Shown here: positions 1 to 11,748 of the stretch, one piece after another | How the letters are laid out: every line of letters starts with the position of its first letter | Position numbering within the stretch: the first letter of the stretch is position 1 | Assembly: GCA_036365515.1 (NCBI GenBank) | Contig: CM070873.1 | Location: 81,789,948 to 81,853,947, forward strand | Reading direction: 5' to 3' | Source of the DNA: Torymus aiolomorphi | Taxonomy: Eukaryota > Arthropoda > Insecta > Hymenoptera > Torymidae | DNA length: 64,000 nt | Notes under the pieces: generated by a model | Told to the model about the DNA's origin: nothing | Database searches by the model: none | Seen by the model: the letters and a program-made list of their open reading frames with translations, nothing else | Translations under genes and position numbers: made by a program

Positions 1-1151
1 TCAAACCACGTTTTAAAAACGTTTTTTAAATGTTATGTTTTGTTAGGGACTTTACTATATCAGAAGTCCAAAGTTTAGACGATTCACTTTAAAATTGAAG
101 TCAACTATAGACGCTTTTCATTTCGACATATGGTAATGCAGATTGTTCTTAATTTCGAAATTCTAAATTACGAAAATCATATTTTCGAATCTAACAATTC
201 ACCTACGGTCCAAAACATCGAATTTCATCAATACGATTTCAAAGCAAATATAACTTGTTTCTAATGATTTATTTCGAAATATCTTTATTGTATCCCTATT
301 AAAATTCTATTAATGAAATTCGATGTTTTGGACAGTAGGTTAATTGTTGCATTCGAAAATATGATTTTTGTAATTCAAAATTTCGAAATTAAGAACAATC
401 TACAGTACCATATGTTGGCTGTCATAGTCTGTAAAGGGGTAACCCGATACAGGTAAATCCTCAACCTCCACGTCCACGTCCGTGACAGCTGGAAACGTCA
501 ATGCTTCCAACAGCAACGCTACAACAGAAACGGCTGACGGAGGCTCTGGGTCACGGGTTACACCCTTCCCGTGCGGGGCACGGAGCCTAAAAAGGGAACC
601 TCCGAGCTTCATTAAGCGAGAAGGGAAAAAGAGTCAAGAATAGTGGTACCTGACTCTGCTACAGCTACTCATCATAAAGAAATAAACACACAACACCTCT
701 AACACGCAGTACACTGACACACGAACACGCACGACACTTGCACAGCAGAACCTTTGGACGACGGGCCACGGGCTTCGCTGTGCTGGCTTGCGGTCCCGCA
801 ACCCCGGCCCGCAGAGGGTACACCGGATAAAACCAGTCCGGCCGCCATCGGATAGTGGCCGGAGCGCTCCTGGGCCGCCGGTAGTGAGGGGCCCGAACCC
901 CGCATTAACCAGCAGGGAGGCTGCCCTGCATAACGGTGTATAATCCCTCTCCCGTATCAGTGCCGGGTGGTTCCCGGGCGGGACGCTGCTGCGGGGTGTG
1001 GGGGGCTCCGACGAGGCCACTGCGGCCTACCGGGGTGGCGGAACTTCCCGGGAGTACGCCGGCGGATGCCCCTGATCCTAGGCCGAAGGTACTCTGACCA
1101 ACACAACACAACCCACACGAAGTTAGTTTTCAGGAGAGTATAACAAACAAA

Positions 1152-2521
1152 ATGCAAGACAAAAGTACAGAAAACGCAGTTAGAGCGCAAACTGCATCGG
1201 GTGTCCCGCCCAACACCGAGTCCCTAACACCAGGCAACACTCAGGAGATCAGACATAGAACAGCCAGCACGTCGAGCTTTTATAGCGTCATCAGCAACGC
1301 TAGCACTTCTGGCACGTCGCCTGACGACGTCACAGGGCCCTCCAACTTCGAGAACGAGGTAGACAAAACCGTAAGCAGCATGCTGGCGGAGATCAAAATA
1401 ATGGAGAGAGCAACGGAGAAGCAGAAGAACATCTCCAAAGATGTTAAAGAGGGGCTGAAGACGCTCAGGGCTCTGCTCCGGCGGTACTCCAAACCGCATG
1501 CGAAGAAGCCAAGAGAACGGCCCGTACAATCAGGCTTCTCAAACGGCGTAGAGGTGCAGGGGACAGTCCAGAATCACAGCCTGAGACCCAAAAAACCAAG
1601 AAGAAGACTGCCAGCAACATCCAACGCCCCCAAATCCAGGTATCAGACGACAGAGGGGATCTGGTTGAAACCCAAGTAGGTACAGATGAAAATCCCCAAG
1701 AAGGCTGGAAAACTATGGAAAACAAAAAGAAGAAAAAGAAGAAAAAAGCAATGGAGGGCCCCAGACCGCCACTACGTCCAAACTGCAAGGTCTCTAAACA
1801 ACGGGGCGGCGTAGTGCTAATCGTGCCCAAAGACGGCAAGACCTTCGCGGACGTGATGCAGACGCTACGTATGGTTGACACCTCTGATAACAACCTCCAA
1901 ATCAGAGGAGTCACAAAGACGAAGGGCGGCGCCGCACTAGTACGCACCAAAGGAGATGGAAGCACTCACGGAAACCTGAGTGGACGTCTCCTGGAGATGC
2001 TAGGCGAACAGGGGACAATCAAGGACATGACCCGAAAGGTGACCCTGGAGATACTGGACCTGGACTGCCTTACAGATACTGACGAAGTACGAATCGCACT
2101 AGACGGAGTACTGAACCCGGGCGCGGATAGACGATGGCTATCTGCGAGCTCGGAGAGAGCTCGAGACGCGCTACTCGAGACGGGACGTATAAAGATAGGG
2201 TTTGTCAGCTGCCGAGTGAGGACCCGACTGATGGTGCCGAGATGCTACAAGTCTCTCGGCTACGGCCATTACCGTAAAGGACCGGACAGACGCGACTGCT
2301 ATTGGAAGTGTGGAAAAAATGGACACAGGGCTAGGGCCTGCACGGGTGCTCCCCTCTGTTTCCTGTGCCCATCACAGGAAGGCGGAGGGGCAGCGCACGT
2401 TCCGGGCACGGCGCTCTGCACCGCATTCAAAACAGCGCTGACGGAGGCAAGAGCGAGACAGATGACCGTTCGTACTTCACAAGACGACGACAGTGCTCCA
2501 AGGCAACTTGAACGGCAGTAG
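1152..2521 (+). pseudogene. Retrotransposon ORF1 (gag-like, zinc knuckles), frameshifted
   Basis: Nucleic-acid-binding structural protein of the non-LTR element. The N-terminal part (1152-1679) is Ser/Thr-rich and then charged. Reading continues in another frame from about 1640 to 2521, so one frameshift lies near 1640-1680. The second part has a lysine run near 1730-1750, a conserved gag-like core, and Cys/His knuckles at about 2250-2435 (CYKS..GYGH, CYWKCGKNGHRARAC, CFLC). The first knuckle has lost its second cysteine (CYKS instead of CxxC). The 3' end overlaps the start of ORF2. Confidence 0.8.
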
Positions 2522-5422
2522 CCTGGCTCATGCCTTACGACCCCAGCTTGCCGAGGAGATGAACGCAGACGTTATAATGATTAGCGAGCCGTACAGAGAC
2601 AGAGACAGCCCGACTTGGCTCGTTAATACCTCCCGTTCTGCGGCGCTGTGGCACAAGCCAAGGGAGGGGCGAGGACTACGTCTGGGCTCGGGTGTCTGAT
2701 GTGACGTATGTCAGCGTGTACCTCACTCCGAACTGTAGCGCCGCGGAGTTCGAACGAAAGGTGGCGGCCCTCGAGGACGCGCTTAGGGACATCCCCGACC
2801 CCGTTATCTTCGCGGGGGACGTTAACGCCAGGGCCATTGAGTGGGGCATGACGACGACGAACAAATGTGGACGGCTGCTGTTGGAAATGGCCGCGAGGCT
2901 AGACCTAACAGTAGCAAACGTGGGACAGGCGACGACGTACAGGAGACCCGGCTATGGCGCATCCATCCCAGACGTGACCTTTGTGACGACTGGACTTCTC
3001 CGAAGTGTCGAGGGGTGGCGGGTGTTGGAGGGCTACACGGCCAGTGACCACCAGTACATCATCTTCGGAGTGACCTACAAAGCACAGAACAGAACAGGGA
3101 TGGAACATGAAAAAACTAGACGTTGACAAACTGACGGCACAGCTGGACAGGGAACCGGACCCGACAACGGCGATCCCTCGCGGCATCGGTGGTAGGGAAA
3201 AGGCTGAAAAGCTAACAGAGGAAACGTCGGGGCTCTTGAGACGGCTCTGTGACGCCTCTATGCCAAGAAAACGGACGAGACGTGACAAAGAACCGGTGTA
3301 CTGGTGGACCGAAGATATCGCGCGCCTCCGATGCGAATGCCTACGGCTCCGACGGAGGGCCCAGTGCGCCCGCGACAGAGCGAACGCGATGGCCCACTCG
3401 GAGGAGTACCGGGTAGCGCGCAAAGAACTGAGGCGCGCTATCAATGACAGTAAAAAGGAAAGTTGGACCAAACTGATTAACGAGGTGGACTCAGACCCTT
3501 GGGGAGCGGGTTACAAGATCGTCACCCGCAACCTGGGAGGCAACAATCCACCGGTAGTCAGGGACGAAGAAACAATGGACAGAATCATTGACGGACTCTT
3601 CCCTACTCACTTTGAACAAAGGTGGGAGGGCGACGATACTGGCGACGACGAAGTGCAGGAGTTCACCCGGGGTGAGCTCAGCTTGGCTGTTGCGCAGCTC
3701 TCGGCGGGGAAGGCACCAGGTCTAGACGGCATCCCAGCGGAAATCCTCGGGATTGTTGCAAAACGATGCCCGGGGATACTCCTGAACCTATATAATACAT
3801 GCCTGAGGGCGTGTTCAGCAAAGATTGGAAGACGGCGCGGCTGATCCTCATTGATAAAGGAAAGGGTGGGGACTCGAACTCACCGTTATCCTACAGACCG
3901 CTAAGCTTGCTTAATACACTTGGCAAGCTCTCCGAAATGCTCCTGAGACCGCGAATTCAACAGGCGGTTCGGGACGCTGACGGCCTGAACGACAGACAGT
4001 ACGGTTTCAGACAAGGACGGTCGACGATAGGGGCGATCCAAAAAGTGATCGACTCCTTTGACAGAGCACAGACTAGACCCCATAAGAACAGGCCAATAGT
4101 ACTCATGGCAACACTCGACGTACGAAACGCTTTCAACTCGGTGACGTGGACGGACATCGTGCGGGCATTCTCCGACGCTTTCCCGCTGCCCCCATACCTT
4201 CTCCGAATCCTCAAGGACTATCTACGAGACCGTTACATTACGTACGGGACGCAGCCTGGGGTCAAGAAAAGAAAAATGACGGCGGAAGTAGCGCAGGGCT
4301 CGATCCTTGGCCCCGATATTTGGAACGTAGGTTACGGTGAGGTGTTGGATCTTCCGATGCCGCCGGGGGTCTATCTGGTCGGCTACGCAGACGATCTGGT
4401 CATCGTCATCACGACCAAGGATACACGACTGGCTCAGATGAGGCTGACCCAAGCCACGAGACGGGTGGACGAATGGATGCAAAGTCGGGGACTACAGCTG
4501 GCCATGCAAAAGACGGAGTTACTATACCTAACTAGGAAACGGATAGACACGACGATACCCATGACGGTGGGGACGTCCGTTGTGCATCCTGGGCGGTCCG
4601 CCAAATATCTGGGGGTGACTCTGGATACGAGGATGACCTTCTGGCCGCACATACGTGGCGTCGCTGAGAGAGCGGCGTTAAAGACCGCCGCCCTCGCCCG
4701 CCTCATGGAAAATACGAAGGGACCGAGAACGAGCGTACGACGACTGCTTAGGACAGTAACCAACTCGATGCTCCTTTATGGGTCCGAGACATGGGCGGAC
4801 GCGACGCGAATAGAGAAGTACCGCAAAAAGATCGCGGCGGTACAAAGACTGGTGAATGACCGTGGTGAAAGACTGACGAATCGCGTGCGCGTACCGCACC
4901 GTCTCAGAGGTGGCAGTACTAGTGATCGCAGGGGTTGTCCCATTAGACCTTCTCGCTCTCGAGCGGAAGAGGATCTACGAGTACAGCGAAGAAAGGGGAA
5001 GAGCGAGGGCCTCCATAGACGCCCGGATGACGACGCTGCATCCTGGCAAACGCGATGGACAGACAGCGACAAAGCCAAGTGGACGAGACGCCTCATAACG
5101 GACGTGCGACTCTGGCATAAGAGAGGAGCTGGGGAGGTGAACTTTTACCTGACCCAGTTCCTATCCGGACACGGATACTTCCGCCAGTATCTGCATCGTC
5201 CTGCAGGACTGCGGACATAATAGAGACGACGCGGAGCACACATTTTTCGTGTGCCCCCGCTGGATAGTCGCGAGACACAGACTACAGACGAAGACAGGTG
5301 ACATCACACCGGATAACGTCGTGACACTGATGCTATCAAGCAAACAAAACTGGGACGACATAGCACGCTACGTGACTCACGTACTACAACGCAAAAAGAC
5401 TGACGGTTGCCTTGAAAATTGA
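2493..5422 (+). pseudogene. Retrotransposon ORF2: APE endonuclease + reverse transcriptase, frameshifted
   Basis: Polyprotein for target-primed reverse transcription. The endonuclease part (about 2493-3126) shows ISEPYRDR, GDVNARAIEWG and the ASDHQYI active-site region. The RT part (about 3680-4800) shows KAPGLDGIP, SYRPLSLLNTLGK, AQGSILGPDIWN and VGYADDLV. Downstream come IAGVVPLDLL (about 4919-4948) and a terminal motif C-x5-C...H-x4-C at about 5192-5255. The reading frame changes at about 2690, 3110, 3800-3840, 4900, 5040 and 5190, so the copy is broken. The stop at 5420-5422 follows the last frame. Confidence 0.85.
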
Positions 5423-7456
5423 TACAGAAAACGAAAAATAGACAAACCAGACAAGATATATAAGATTGCCGTAGGGCATAGAAACGCCGACCGGCCCGAA
5501 GTAATGGTATAACAGTTCTGGGCTGGATTCCGGTGAACGCCGCGGGAAAGGTTTTGGGTGTTTAGGGGGTAGAAATCCCTCACACCGCGGAGCCCGACGC
5601 TTCGTGATAGTCTTAGTGGGCCCCCCTCCATGTTGTAAGCAAGGACGGGGGCCTCGGAAGATTCACCTATTACCTCGGAAAAACAAAAAAAAAAAAAAAA
5701 TGTCGAACTAAAAAATGTCTATAGTTGACTTCAATTTTAAAGTGAATCGTCTAAACTTTGGACCCGCCCCTATTAATCAAAATGGTTTAGTGATTTAGTA
5801 ATCTAGATGTGAGAAGCTTTTACCATAAAAATATTTATTTCATATACATCCAATATAAAATAACAATTATTGATTTTGATATGTATTTCATCTATTATTC
5901 GATATTCTATTTTTGTATTTTTCTTATTACGTATAGTAAAACTACACTTCATGATCATTTCATAAACAATTTACATCAAACAATCATTTTTTTTAGCATC
6001 ACGTTATATAATAGTTAGACGTATACATGTACCTATTTCAAATACCAACGAATCACTATCAATTTTTCTCCTCGAATTCCCCACTGGTTTCAAAGCGCGC
6101 GCACTCTTCGCACTTCTCGCTTTTTCCTCCTGAACTAAATATTTCATTTGCAATCGCAATTGCGAAAAAAAGGCGCACGAAACTCGTTTCGAATTACGCA
6201 ATCCCCTTATGCTCGCGCGATAAAAGCAGGACGCGTCTCTCTCTCTCTTCCCCTTCCTCCGCCGACATCCTGGATTCGAGCGGAAAAAAGACATTGTTTA
6301 ACGCGAGTCAATATATACACGTATACACACTATATGCACGATGTAAGTATGTGTATACATACACGAGAGCGATCAAGATGAGGTGAGATAACGCGCTCGG
6401 GCGCACGAAAAAAGCGTGAACGAGGACAGGCGACGCGTCGTCACATAGTCGCTCACTCTCTCACTATCTCTCTTTCTCTCCCTCTCTCTCTCTCTCTCTG
6501 CAAAGGGAAAGAAAGGAAAAGCCAAGAGAGCAACGAAGAAGGGGACACAGGTTTCGCGGAACGAATGCCAAAGCGAGCAAATTTAGACGGTCGTCGTCGC
6601 TGCCTCGTGTGTAGAGGAGTATACCGCTACTGGCGCACGCAGTATACTGACCCCTGCGACGACGCGAGGCTCTCTCGCTATTCGCCGCTCGCGTTTTTTC
6701 TTTTTTTTTCTGTACACGTTCCGTTTTGATTATTCGGAGCTCTCTTATCTGGAGAGATTTATTTTTGACTGGAGGCGCGACACGACTGATTTAGAGCGCG
6801 ACGCTCTTGCTTGTGCGCGCGCATGCACTGCTGACCGAAAGAAATTCAATCTGTCGTCGCGCGCTGGGGTATTTCAAGCGGAGGGATATATATATATATA
6901 CTGTTTTTGTTTTTGGGAGAAAGGAGGTGTACATACTACGGTTAATGGAGCTAGGAAAGGCGTGACGATTGCTCGGTACGTTGATTTTCGGGTAATGATT
7001 TCGTTATCTGTGACCTGAAAAAAATTCCAGATATATATGCAGTTCCAAATGTATAGGCAGTTTCGTCGGCTGTTTGGGCGGAAAAAGTATAAGAAGGCTT
7101 ACAATAAGTTTGTCGTTGCATGTCAGTATGCATAAAGGAAAACGGTAATTTGATATGTAATATGTACAGATTATGGTATGATGAATATTAAATAAAACAA
7201 ATAAAAGTGGTATCGTAAACTCGAATTGCAGAAAATTGTTCGTGCTAGATAATATGTGAGTATATATAGAACAAGACAATAGTTTAGTAAACCACATTGT
7301 TATTGGCAATTCGTATATATATATGTGTACAATGCACCTGAAATCGCTGCTTTTCGACGATACCTTGCTGATTTAATGCAGTTCGAATGACGTTTAATTC
7401 ATCATCTATTGTAATATCCGATCCCCACAATGAGAGTGACCGGACAATCGAGGAAT

Positions 7457-7461
<5 letters not shown>

Positions 7462-7501
<40 letters not shown>
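7462..7501. repeat. (GA)n microsatellite
   Basis: About 20 uninterrupted GA dinucleotides. Confidence 0.95.
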
Positions 7502-7502
<1 letters not shown>

Positions 7503-7545
7503 ACGGTTCCCTACGTGATCTAACCCAGTATATCTATATTTACTG

Positions 7546-7547
<2 letters not shown>

Positions 7548-7633
<86 letters not shown>
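7548..7633. repeat. (TG)n microsatellite
   Basis: About 42 uninterrupted TG units, followed by a short TA tract. Long open frames here in any frame are repeat artefacts. Confidence 0.97.
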
Positions 7634-7643
<10 letters not shown>

Positions 7644-9572
7644 GGAGGTTCATGGCTACCGGCGCTCGCGATTGGCCAGAAGCCTGCCATCACTGTGGTT
7701 CTGCGGGCCGAGTTTGGCGTACCCGATGTGTCCCTCCTATATATACGTATATATATAAGTGCTACAGAATTTGTTTTGACGTTGCGGAATCTGTGTAACG
7801 TATATGGATGCTCCACTTTTTACCCGCTCTCTATTTCAAAATATTTATAGATGCGCGTTTTACAAAATGTACGTGATCTATTTACTACTGCCACCACCTC
7901 GATACCACCTGCTGTATATTTATCAAACTATGCATAATCATTATAATATCGATTGTAAGTGTACCTATGATAATATAATAACGTTGTAAGGACTACGAAC
8001 GTTGTTCGAGAGGTAAACAAAGACATCGATGACGCAAATGTGCGCAGCGGCAGCGGTGATGCGCGGGATATATAAATTGAAGCAAAAGTTTCATTAAAAA
8101 CACGCGAGGCGACAAGAATACCAGGCACTTATTTTTGTCACTCGACACGGGCGCGAGGGTATACGGCGCTTTCAAAAGGATCACCCGAGGTTGCAAGTTA
8201 TATGCGCTTGCGATGATTGACGCGGATGGGCACATCGATTTCGCCTTTGTTTCAACTCACTGGCTGGCATATTGCACTTCCTTGACTTTAAGCGCTATAC
8301 ACTAAGGGGTCAACCCTCCGGGACCGATAAACCATTTTTTCTCCTTTTTATAATTCACGAGGAGTCGCGCCGCAAGCAGCTCGGAACTCGACGCTGTAAT
8401 TTTTCGTTACATCGAGCGTGAAAAATACATAGCTATACGCGCGTAACGAAGTATATAAGTTACACCGAGGGGAGAACAATTTTTAATTTAATAAATTTGC
8501 CGGCTTAACTATAGCGCGCCGCCCTTAACGATCAGTAATCGCCTATCTCGTTAGTTAGATTAACGCAAGCGCGTAAAGGGTTGTATAATCAATACCGGCG
8601 AAAGATGGGTGTTTATAATGCCGTTATCGCGGATAAAACCGCGACGGTGGATGTGTTTTTATTCCGCCACGAGGGAAACATCGCGCGCTACATAAGAGGA
8701 GTCCGTTTTACGGAGATATTGGATTTTAATCGCAAACGTATATAGCGGCGAGGTGAGTAAATACAAGAAACATGGGAAAACCAGGTTCGATTGATTATTT
8801 TGTCAAAACAACTTCTGATGCTATTGGGACTCATTTATTCGTGGAATTTCGTATCTAAATTGAGGCTATAAAATAAAGTATGCGACTTTTTTTTTTATAT
8901 TTAATTCGATTGATTATGTATGATTGGAGTTGAAATGTATAATGAATCGAACTTTTAAAGTTGCCACGACTGCTAAAGGGTTGGATTACAAGGCAATATT
9001 TCAATGAATTGATAATATATAATTTACACTAATGCATGTTTGAGCCAATAAACGCAGCTTAACATTTTTATAGCGTATATAGGAATGACATTTTAAGCAA
9101 TATATACAGAATATATAGCGCTATTTGTAAAAGTTTCCAACAGAAACATTTTACAAAGAACTCGAAAAGAACTCAAATATTAAAAAAAAAGAAGGAATTG
9201 AATAAAGATTGAACGAAATACAACATGTTAGAATTGATGAAAAAAACAATGAAAAAAGGCAAACGTTCACTGGCAAAAAGAGGAACGCAAGTCGAGGATC
9301 AGAGAGAAAGAGAATTGCAAGAGAGCGAACATCGCCAAATAAAAGTTGGCACGGTGACAGGGAGTACGACATATTATACCTGAACCCTCAAATATGTATT
9401 TTTGCATGAATGTGCATTTTCAGCTGAATGGAGAAAAAGTGGATTAGGCTAAAAGCTTAATTTCTTTATGAACAGAAATGGCTGCGCATATTCAAGATAT
9501 TAAGCATAAGTTAAAGTTTTTTACTTTTTAACTCTTTATATTTATTTCAGTACTAAAGTTTCATCTTTATTA

Positions 9573-10291
9573 CACGGAGAGAAATTTTAGAGTAAAAATT
9601 ACCAAGGTGCCTTGGTAGCGCATGGACAGACTGTCAAAAGCCGTGTTATTCCCAGGTTTCTAATACAATTTATAAGTTTCCCAAGAAAAACTAACATAAC
9701 CACTTAAAAAAAATACCAAATTATCTGAATAAAAATTACCAGAAACACTGGTAAAAATTGAGATCTAGTCATTTTTACAAGGTAACCTAAGAATTTTTAC
9801 TAAGAAAACTGATAAATTTTACCAAATAACCTGGTATTTGTGTACTCGCGCATGCGCACTGCGCATTATTGTGTTTCAGAAGATTGATACTAGAGGCGTG
9901 CGCGACGTTAAAATGAAAACAATACACATATTTTCAGTAAGTAATAACGGCGATTCAAATGACTGTTGGTAACAGCTTCTGTGGCGCAGTCGGTAGAACG
10001 TCGGACTCTCAACCCAAAGATCGTCGGATCGAATCCCGCTTCCGTAAAAATTTTTTTCAGTTTAATGTTTTTTCATCATTGTTTCTGTTTCTATTTCTAC
10101 ATTAAAATACTATATATCCATCAATATGGATAAAAAAAGTTAATTTTTTAAATTTAAATTAACTAAAAAAAAATTTTACCAAGGCACTTTGGTAAAAACT
10201 TTGAAATTGTCAGTCTGTCCATCCATTACCATAGAAACTGGTAATTTTGTCTCGAATATTTGTAATTTTCACTACAAAATTTCTCTCCGTG
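9573..10291. mobile_element. TA-flanked MITE (Tc1/mariner-like termini) with tRNA-like insert
   Basis: The left terminus CACGGAGAGAAATTTT matches the inverted right terminus AAAATTTCTCTCCGTG at 10276-10291. Both ends are flanked by TA (9571-9572 and 10292-10293), as expected for Tc1/mariner-type insertion. Subterminal sequence is also roughly inverted (ACCAAGG..CTTGGT near 9601-9617; ACCAAGGCACTTTGGT near 10178-10193). There is no transposase frame. The middle holds a tRNA-like sequence. Confidence 0.75.
9980..10046 (+). other. tRNA-like sequence with Pol III A and B boxes
   Basis: TGGCGCAGTCGG (about 9981-9992) fits the A box and GGATCGAATCC (about 10026-10036) fits the B box apart from one base. 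The D-arm CAGTCGGTAGA is tRNA-like and the anticodon-loop position reads CTC. A T7 run at 10051-10057 could terminate Pol III. The ends do not pair into a 7-bp acceptor stem and the anticodon stem is imperfect, so this is a tRNA-derived repeat rather than a working tRNA gene. Confidence 0.6.
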
Positions 10292-11698
10292 TATAATTAT
10301 CCCAATACACTTTTTCAACAAAGAGTTTATTCGTTACAATTGAGTTATAATAGCTAAAAAAAATTATTTAGTCTTAACATATTCATTTGCACTTTATACA
10401 CACATTTTTAACAGCGATATATTTTTATTTATAGCTCGAACGTTCTAAAGACGACTGACCAAGGAAAACTTTTACGAGAAGAAAGAAACAGTTAAGCGAC
10501 TGGTATTATTCATATGGGCGTGGGTGTCTTGTTTTCGAAGATAAATGAGATGGATGTATTAATATTCAATCAAACTCGAGCCTTTAAAAATCATCCTACA
10601 TATCAAGATGATATGCCACTTTATTATGCTATGGACGTACAAATATGCCACACAATCAAAAACTTTTACGTAAAACTTTCCGTGAGATGGAAATATAATT
10701 AAAAAAAATTTAAATATAACAACCACTGATTTAATACAATCGCCATTTAACTATGAAAATTTACTATTATACATGTCAGTCAATTTTTAAGCAAATACCT
10801 ATTATAGTTTCGTTCCAAATTTGATTACAACTAAAAAAAGTGTACTCTCAAATTAATTAAAACAGCGTATACCGTAATAAAAATATTTTTCTTCAAAATT
10901 TTTAAGTAGTACAAGTTCCAGTAAAGTTTATAAAAATCCCCTCAAAAGAAACATTCAAGTTCTCTTTATCAAGACCCGATCGAGCGGAAAAGTTCCCAAA
11001 CTACAATTTCAAGCCTTTTTATTATCCCTCTCTACTCCCAATTTACATAACTCCAATCTAATACGGTCGCGTAACGCGTGCGTATAATGCATTATCGCAC
11101 CGGCTTATTGCGCACAATGTGCTATTCGCCAAAACTATTTACAAGATAACGCATGCTCTCGGCAACGCACTCCGCGCGCTGCTCATGCAACAGCTATTAT
11201 ACGCACGCTGGGCGCGTTCACCCGAACAAGCAAATCGCACGGGCGAGATACAATATCGTGCGCCCGCATTCCTTAATAAATCAGCATCTCTCGCGGCGCG
11301 GCGGCAATTTTGCCGAAATAATTCTCCAACGAATATTTTAATCTGTCTCCACGCAGCTGATACATACACATTTACAGGGCGTGTTTACGTGCCGCGTAAT
11401 CTGGCCCGCGCGCAGCTTCGGCCGGCTTCGCTCGTGTAATAATGGCTTGAGCTGCAGCGCAGCGCGGCTTCGGTTGCTGTCTGCATGTGTGTGTTACAGG
11501 CCGGAATTAAGCCCGGGAGTACCTACACAGACGAGCCAAGAATCCCGTGCCGCCCTTCCGGGTCTTCCCGTGTATGTGTCTGTGTGTGTGAGCGCGCTTC
11601 TTTTTTGCGCGTTTTTCAGCTGGATATAGCTTTCGCGCGCAGAGAGAGAGAGATCGAAATCTCGTAACGCATCGATCGATCGGAGTAGAGGTACTTAC

Positions 11699-11748
11699 GG
11701 GTGCGAAAGGCGCTCTGACATCCGTAAGGGTTTTTATCAAGTAGGTAG
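11699..11748 (-). other. Possible small non-coding exon (minus strand)
   Basis: On the minus strand a 50-nt segment is preceded by a plausible acceptor (TTAATTACCACAG) and followed by a strong donor (GTAAGTACC). It could be an internal 5' UTR exon of a minus-strand transcript starting in the CG-rich block near 15.5-16 kb. This is inference only. Confidence 0.25.

Larger units (their letters stand above)
416..5700 (+). mobile_element. R1/LOA-like non-LTR retrotransposon, full length but decayed
   Basis: A GC-richer block sits inside the AT-rich MITE. It has a 5' UTR of about 735 bp, a gag-like ORF1 (1152-2521), an APE-RT ORF2 (about 2493-5422), a 3' UTR of about 260 bp and a poly(A) tail of about 17 nt ending at 5700. 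The MITE sequence ATGT before the insertion (412-415) reappears at 5700-5703, consistent with a short target-site duplication. ORF order, the GDVNA endonuclease motif, the YADD RT motif and the C-terminal Cys-His motif fit the R1/LOA group. Several frameshifts make this copy non-autonomous. Clade assignment is by motif only. Confidence 0.85.
66..5763. mobile_element. Palindromic MITE split by a retrotransposon
   Basis: Left end 66-112 is repeated inverted at 5717-5763 (key motif GTCCAAAGTTTAGACGATTC). The next part, about 118-240, is repeated inverted at about 305-415. Removing 416-5700 restores a nearly fully palindromic element of about 413 bp. No transposase is present, so it is a foldback-type non-autonomous element. 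No target duplication is evident at its outer ends. Confidence 0.8.
5764..9570. other. Non-coding stretch with microsatellites
   Basis: No protein-coding exon is recognisable. CG-containing, promoter-like DNA runs from about 6070 to 6900. Simple repeats are (CT)n near 6482-6499, (GA)n near 7462-7501 and a long (TG)n at 7548-7633. A donor-like GAG|GTGAGTAA at 8750-8758 on the plus strand could mark a non-coding exon, but nothing else supports one. Confidence 0.5.

Noticed and set aside
7430..7850. Long open frames across the (TG)n and (GA)n tracts
   Set aside because: They translate to Cys-Val or Thr-His runs from dinucleotide repeats.
9980..10046. Functional tRNA-Glu(CTC) gene
   Set aside because: The 5' and 3' ends cannot form an acceptor stem and the anticodon stem has mismatches; kept only as tRNA-like.
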